A DNA stretch of 64,000 bases from Tetradesmus obliquus. Its lineage: Eukaryota > Chlorophyta > Chlorophyceae > Sphaeropleales > Scenedesmaceae. Where the stretch lies: assembly GCA_030272155.1 (NCBI GenBank), contig CP126192.1, positions 4,994,501-5,058,500 on the forward strand. Reading direction: 5' to 3'. This document shows, one piece after another, positions 59,096 to 64,000 of the stretch; the first letter of the stretch is position 1, and each line of letters opens with the position of its first letter. The notes under the pieces are model-generated. The model was not told where the DNA came from. It did no database searches and saw only the letters and a list, made by a program, of their open reading frames with translations. The position numbers and the translations under genes are program-made.

Positions 59096-60284
59096 GCGCT
59101 TGCGCTGCTGGCCCGCACCTTGCCCTCAGTGACTGTCTGCAGCGTCTTGATGAGCGACACCTGGCTCTCCTTGTCAGGCAGGCCGTCAATGTAGGCCATG
59201 GCCTGGCGCACAAAGGCCTGGATCACCTGCAGGAGTGCGCAGCTCGCAGCAGCCAGCACGGCAAGGTGAGGACATAGAGTGAACAGTGACATGTGCAGCA
59301 CAGCATAGCCAGCAGCCACAGGCAAGAAAAAGCCAGCAGCCAAAGGCAAGAAAAACCATGATGCCTTAGCTGCTGTGACTAGCTCCCATCCCATGCCAGG
59401 ACCACTGCATCGCTGCCACTCTCCATGCCAGGGGCCCTTGCGCACACACACACACACCAGGCTTAGGCACCAAGCCATCACCAGCGCGCACCTGCTTCAG
59501 CTGCCCCCTGCGCTTTGCCAGCAGCACAATGTGCTCCTCCAGCTGCTTCAGGTCCTTGGCCTTGTGGCACACCTCCAGCACAGCGCTGCAGGCGGCTTTG
59601 GAGGCTGTCACATCTTCTGCCACGCGCGCCTGCTTCTCTAAGTTGAGCAGGCCCTCCAGACTGCGGGTGAGGTCACCCTGCAGGTGTTGATGGGAAGCCG
59701 GGGTGCAGCAGAGAGCAGGGTGTGATCAGCAGGAGCGGGTACAGCTGCTTGTGTACGTGTTGCTTGCAGGATTGCGGGTGGGGCTGAGGCCCTTTGCTGC
59801 CATACGCCATGGCATCACTGTGGCATGCAGCTTGCAGAGGGGTGAGGTGCACTGCAGGTACAAACGCTGACAAGCATCTCTGTATTGAGCGTGTTCAGTG
59901 CCTGCTGGCTGCCTTGACATGAAATGCGTCCTGCTGCATAGCGCACAAAGGCAGCCCTGCTTGCCCATGTTGCTGCATGCTGTTCTGCCCTGCAAATTTC
60001 CAGTACCATAGACAAAGCAGGATCTGGCCACTGCTGTGGGGATGCCTTTTCTACATCATGCCACACAAACATAACATCAAATTACATGGCGTGCTGAGCA
60101 TGCACTGTGCACATCTCGGCAACCATGTACATCACGGCAGGGGTACCTGCTCTGCCAGGTGCACTGCTGCTGCCACATCCGCTTTGAACTTGTCTATGTC
60201 CAGCGAGCTGTCCTTCTGCTTTTCCTCCTCCCGCTTGTCCTCATCCATATGGATGTTGCTGACTGTGAACTCCCCCACCGACAT
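56016..60284 (-). CDS. RPN5: 26S proteasome lid subunit RPN5 (PSMD12)
   Basis: Ten exons join in phase: 60147-60284, 59492-59677, 59119-59226, 58704-58811, 58441-58494, 57897-58040, 57524-57676, 56987-57149, 56596-56801 and 56016-56237, giving 493 residues. The protein follows RPN5 from end to end: [92 protein letters not shown], and the PCI domain with [27 protein letters not shown] and [18 protein letters not shown]5 is a helical-repeat/PCI scaffold of the proteasome lid, needed for assembly and for holding the RPN11 deubiquitinase. It is slightly longer than human PSMD12 because of an insert around [18 protein letters not shown]. Several introns carry long CTG/CAG runs. Confidence 0.96.
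57163..57218. repeat. (GCA)18 run in RPN5 intron 7
   Basis: About eighteen GCA units lie 14 bases from the acceptor of RPN5 exon 8. On the sense strand the run reads CTG and replaces a normal pyrimidine tract. Confidence 0.92.
59053..59094. repeat. (CTG)14 run in RPN5 intron 3
   Basis: Fourteen CTG units on the plus strand (CAG on the sense strand) lie about 25 bases after the donor of RPN5 exon 3, in the same frame as the preceding exon, so read-through would add poly-Gln. Confidence 0.9.
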
Positions 60285-60776
60285 CTTGCCTACTTTGTTG
60301 CAAGATCAGGGGCTGAGCTGTGCTGCTGCTGTACTGTCAAGTTGGTTGCTGCTGATGCTGCAGCAGCCCCACAGTATGACTGGCCCCACGCAATGCCAAG
60401 CGAAGGATCAGACACACTGTAAACGAACTAGATCAGCAACGTCGGTTCAGCAACCTAGCGATTGAAGCACGGTTGTGCTTTACGTTGTGTGCACGACAGG
60501 ACTTGTTGCCTCAACAGCTAGCAGGCATCAACGAGCGCAATCGGTACGTTTTTAAGGCGTACAGCACCTTGAGCTTTCACGGATACGATCCAGCTTTGGC
60601 AAGTAGCAAAACCTGTCATAAGTCATGCCAAGGGCATGCCCAGTGAACGCTACTCAGGGGTGCACGCAGCCAATTGTCAATTACAACGATTTTGCAAACG
60701 CTAAGCAGTACATTTGCGTGACAACTTTGCAGCTGCACCCATCGACCCACATCGCAGCACTACACGGAGTGGAGGA
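60285..60776. other. short intergenic region between divergent RPN5 and SRPBCC genes
   Basis: About 490 bp separate the two start codons, so both promoters should be here. No gene or clear motif was seen. Confidence 0.5.
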
Positions 60777-62488
60777 ATGCGTTCCCAGCTGCAGGCAGGA
60801 CAAAGGGCCTTAGGATGTCCGCGTTCAGGCATAATTAATTTAGGGCACCAGCAGTATAGGGCGTTCGTGAAACCAGGTAGGCCAGTAGTAGCAGCATCAG
60901 CCAGTCCAGGCCACTGTGCAACCATCACCACTGGCTTGCACGCCATGGACACGATTACCAATGCAATGCTGATTGTCCGTTCGTAATACAGCTTAACTTG
61001 CTGTTGGCCAAATGTCAGCCCCTGCTGCAGTCAGGTACGCGCGTGTCACACCTTGGCCACTGCTGCATGCTGCCGTGCATTGCCGCTGCACCTGCTGCCC
61101 ACCCGCCTGCTTCCTGCAGGCGCCAGCACCGCCACGAAGAAGCACTCAGGCTCACAAAGTGTAGCAGTTGAGTTGACCAACACGTCCTTCAGCAGCCGGA
61201 AGCTGAATGCAACCGTGCTGATTGGCGCGCCGCTGGATGTTGTGTGGGGTGCCCTGACAGACTATGACCACCTGGGCACATTCATCCCCAGCCTGGTTGA
61301 GAACAGGTGCCTGGAGAGACGGCCTCAGGGCTGCCTGCTGTACCAGGTGCGCTGAAAATGCTGCTGTGAAAGTACAGCAGGCGCGCTGCCGCTTAAAGTG
61401 TAGCAGCTGCAATGCAGCGTGACTGCATGTGCGACCTCTTCTCAGCGCTTACAATGTGCTGCACAGGGTTCGTGATTATGGATATATGTATATGCAGCTT
61501 TGAAACGTGCATCCTAGCGTTGGCATGCGGCAGGATTCACAGACAGGTGCTTTCTGCGTCCGGCAGCAGCAAGCAGCAGCAGCAGCGATTCCCATCAGCA
61601 CAGGCTTGCGCACGGTGCACGCTGTTGCCAACAGCAATCATGCTGCTGTTGCCGCTGCAGGTTGGTGCGCAGGATGTGGCCATGGGTGTCAAATTCAGTG
61701 CAGCATGCACCCTGGAGATCCAGGAGTACCCTACGGGCATCCCTGACGGCCTCTGCACAGTAGACGGCAACTGGGATTACTACTTCCCGCAGCCCTGGGG
61801 TGGCAGCAGCAGCAACGACAGCACCAGTGCCAGTGTTAGCAGCATGAGCAGCATGGAGGTTGATGTCTGGCGCGACATCAGCTTCTCAGCAGTGGAGGGA
61901 GACTTCAAGGTGGGCTGGGCTGGCTGGCTGGCTTGATGGGGGCTGTTGGGTTCAGAGACAAATCAAAGCATTGCAGTTCTTGCTGACAAGGCATGTTCAG
62001 AAAGCAGTGGATGGGCTTTGACATCAGGCATTTAGCAGTCCGCCGTCAATGCAGCACCCTATAGACGGCCCTGATAGCCGTTAGCGGCGTGGCACATGGC
62101 AACTTGAGCAACAATCAACTGGCACCCAAACGTCATATTTTGGTCCGCTGTGGTGGTGGTGCTGCTGCAGGCGTTCAAGGGCATCTGGCGCATCCAGATG
62201 AATGACGAGGACAGCAGCTTCCTGCACTATTCGCTGTTTGTCAAGCCGCACCCCTGGCTGCCGGTGGGCCTCATTCAAAGCCGGATCAAGAACGAGGTGG
62301 TCACGAACTTGAAGGCAGTACGGCGCCATACCGAGCATGTGTACAAGCGCCAGGTGAAGCAGCAGCAGCAGCAGGCAGGTGCTGGGCCGCTCAGCAGTGC
62401 GAGCAGTAGCACCATGAGCAGCAGCACGCTCAGCACCAGCAGTAGCGTAGGGACGGATGCAGACGACACAGCAGGGAGTGGCATGTGA
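60777..62488 (+). CDS. plastid SRPBCC (polyketide cyclase/dehydrase-like) protein
   Basis: Four exons join in phase: 60777-60876, 61120-61346, 61661-61909 and 62171-62488, giving 297 residues. Exon 1 encodes a transit-like peptide (MRSQLQAGQRALGCPRSG...); its donor phase is the one exon 2 requires, whereas a nearer ATG at 61012 is out of phase. The START-like fold shows the family phrases NATVLIGAPLDVVWGALTDY, LGTFIPSLVENR, VGAQDVAMGVKFSA, FSAVEGDFK, FKGIWRIQ and LFVKPHPWLPVGLI, ending with a helix IKNEVVTNLKAVRRHTEHV. Plant homologues are plastid proteins of unclear role; the fold binds lipids or other hydrophobic ligands. The Ser/Thr-rich tail is disordered. Confidence 0.87.
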
Positions 62489-63437
62489 GGAAGCGCAGAC
62501 GTGGGAAGGACCACAGAGAGGGGGGCAGAAAAGCATGAATTCAGAGAAGCACCGAGTTGCTATGCTGCCACCGCTGGCTCGCACCTCCTGGGCATTTTGA
62601 TCACTGCTGGGTTTTTTGCACCGCCCTTTGAAATCGGTTTTGTAGCAGCCTGCACTGTCATGCATCAGTGCAGTTTTGCCCAGTTTTGTTTCTTTGTGCA
62701 ACCAGTGCTTGGCGCAGCATTCTCATGTGGATGCTGCTCGTTGGCGCCTTGACATGTTGTGCATGTGTATGCATCGTAATGCATGGCATTTGTTTTACTG
62801 ATCCAGCACAGCTGCGCATTGTACTGGCGCCCCGCTCTGGTTGACCTTCCTGCTTTTACATGATGTGCTGTCAGTAGTTGTCCAATCTCCACTTTCTGGC
62901 AAGGCCATGTTGCATGTCGTGTGTCACTGTGCTTGATTTTCCCAGCTCTGTGTGTCGCATTGCGTGCTTCTGTGCTTGTCAGCCATGAGGATTGCAGAAG
63001 CAGTAGCACCTTAGTTTGCATGTCACATGCAGTGTCTCCTGTCGGTCCCGCGTGCTCCTGCTTGCTGCAGTCTGGTGTGTACAGCAGTGCCTTGGTGCAG
63101 TCATGCCAAACACCTATGGTAAGCAGCACCATTGTGCATCCCGCTTGCTGTTTGGACCATGCCTGCCTTCCCTTGTGCGTTTTGTGCCCTGTGCTTTGAG
63201 CACCCTGCTGCTTTTCGTGCTGCACTTCGCACATGCTGCACTGCATGTACTTGTTGGTTTATGGGGAGGTAGGGGTGCAAGATGCCTCTGGAGTTTTACT
63301 TTGGTTGCATCTTGTGGCTTGCTATCGGGTTCTCATGATATGTGAGCTGAAAGAGGGGCAAGTGACTCGCTCTAGGGCGATAGCTTGCCCACCCCTGTAA
63401 CAGACCTCTCTCTCCCGTTTTACAGCTCAACAGTGGC
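62489..63437. other. intergenic, no gene seen
   Basis: The stretch lies between the SRPBCC stop and the possible last gene. Frames on both strands lack partners. A TGTAA occurs near 63395, far from the stop codon. Confidence 0.45.
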
Positions 63438-64000
63438 ATGTTGGCCACAATGAGCAAGGCTGGCAGGGGTGCAATCTTTGCAGGCAGAGTTGTGAAGGCG
63501 CCCCTGCGTCCTGGATGGTCAGTTGAGCTGCATGGATGGCAATTGGGGGCACTGCCTGTGTGCTTTTTGCTACTCTTGCCCTTGCATCTTGCCCTTGCAT
63601 CAAAGGGATCGTTGCAATCGTGTATGTTTCTGCATGCAACAGCACCGTACGTCCCATACACCTTTTCGTTTGTTATAATCCTAGCGGGATATTTCCTTTT
63701 GACGCCCACTTCGTTCGATTACTTCCATCTGCTTTACATGCTAAACAACTCTGAAAACTCCATGTTCACAGCTTGTGCACTGAGTGCAAGGCTGTGTGTG
63801 TGCAGGTCGTCGTGTAGAGTCACAGTGCAGGTAACTGCTTTATGAGCAGGGGTTGCAGGAGATGCATCCTACTGGAAGCCGTAATTATGGAGGCTGCATG
63901 TATGCATGCTGTACCTTGCTGCAGCATTCACGCATGCAAGACTCATGCTGTGGCTGATGACAGCAGGTCGTGTTGCTCGCATCAAGCGACAGTGGCGCAG
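63438..64000 (+). CDS. possible 5' end of a plastid-targeted protein; runs off right edge
   Basis: An ATG at 63438 opens MLATMSKAGRGAIFAGRVVKAP-type sequence rich in Ala, Arg, Val and Gly, like a transit peptide. The exon would end at 63517 (GATG|GTCAGT) and join in phase a 25-base microexon at 63806-63830 (GTGCAG|G...GTGCAG|GTAACT, adding SSCRVTVQ). A further acceptor at 63966 could start the next exon, which is cut by the window end. No domain is visible, so the call rests on composition and phase only. Confidence 0.35.

Noticed and set aside
61012-61033. ATG at 61012 as the SRPBCC start
   Set aside because: Its exon would end in a phase that does not fit exon 2, while the exon at 60777-60876 fits.
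1-64000. tRNA, rRNA, retroelement or DNA-transposon copies
   Set aside because: I looked for tRNA TPsiC-like boxes, reverse-transcriptase or transposase motifs and long terminal repeats and saw none that I could support.

Overview
The window looks like nuclear DNA of a photosynthetic green alga, most likely a chlorophyte of the class Chlorophyceae (Sphaeropleales or a relative). The evidence is: intron-rich genes with GT-AG junctions; moderately GC-rich sequence full of CTG/CAG triplet runs; a photosystem I antenna gene; several N-terminal extensions that look like plastid transit peptides; a thylakoid-lumen FKBP with a twin-arginine signal; and a beta-helix/multi-membrane-span protein family typical of volvocine and related algae. 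No rRNA, tRNA, CRISPR array or bacterial operon was seen. All gene models were built by hand from splice signals, reading-phase agreement and family motifs; no transcript or database search was available.

Layout, left to right. 271-2501 (-): 5' part of an unrecognised acidic protein that runs off the left edge. 3756-6788 (-): PSI light-harvesting protein (LHCA). 7951-12438 (+): CASTOR/POLLUX-type RCK ion channel. 13191-17255 (+): plastid 3-oxoacyl-ACP synthase I (KAS1). 18048-19176 (-): CTR copper transporter. 19411-22095 (-): membrane-anchored, catalytically degenerate epimerase-like protein. 22782-24735 (+): unrecognised protein. 25122-26949 (+): lumenal FKBP. 27718-33223 (+): beta-helix/multi-TM surface protein gene with three apparent disruptions. 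35263-37051 (-): CFAP97-domain protein. 37335-45974 (-): very large EXD3/Mut-7-like gene in which a YbaK (aminoacyl-tRNA deacylase) domain sits between a DEDDy exonuclease and a Mut7-C domain. 47072-48619 (-): unrecognised protein. 51608-53764 (+): plastid patatin-like lipase. 56016-60284 (-): proteasome lid subunit RPN5. 60777-62488 (+): plastid SRPBCC/polyketide-cyclase-like protein. 63438-end (+): possible first exons of a plastid-targeted protein.

Several products act in or near the plastid: LHCA in light harvesting, KAS1 in fatty-acid elongation, the FKBP in the lumen, and the patatin and SRPBCC proteins probably on lipids. The copper transporter would supply copper for plastocyanin and cytochrome oxidase. 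There is no sign of an operon or functional cluster. Genes are packed tightly in places (234 bp between the epimerase and CTR genes, 283 bp between the EXD3-like and CFAP97 genes).

The two most interesting signals are (1) the nuclease/deacylase/Mut7-C fusion at 37335-45974, whose eighteen exons join in phase and whose motifs are intact, and (2) repeated copies of exon ends, with their splice sites, lying inside neighbouring introns of KAS1 and LHCA. The second pattern suggests that tandem duplications spanning exon-intron junctions are frequent in this genome.
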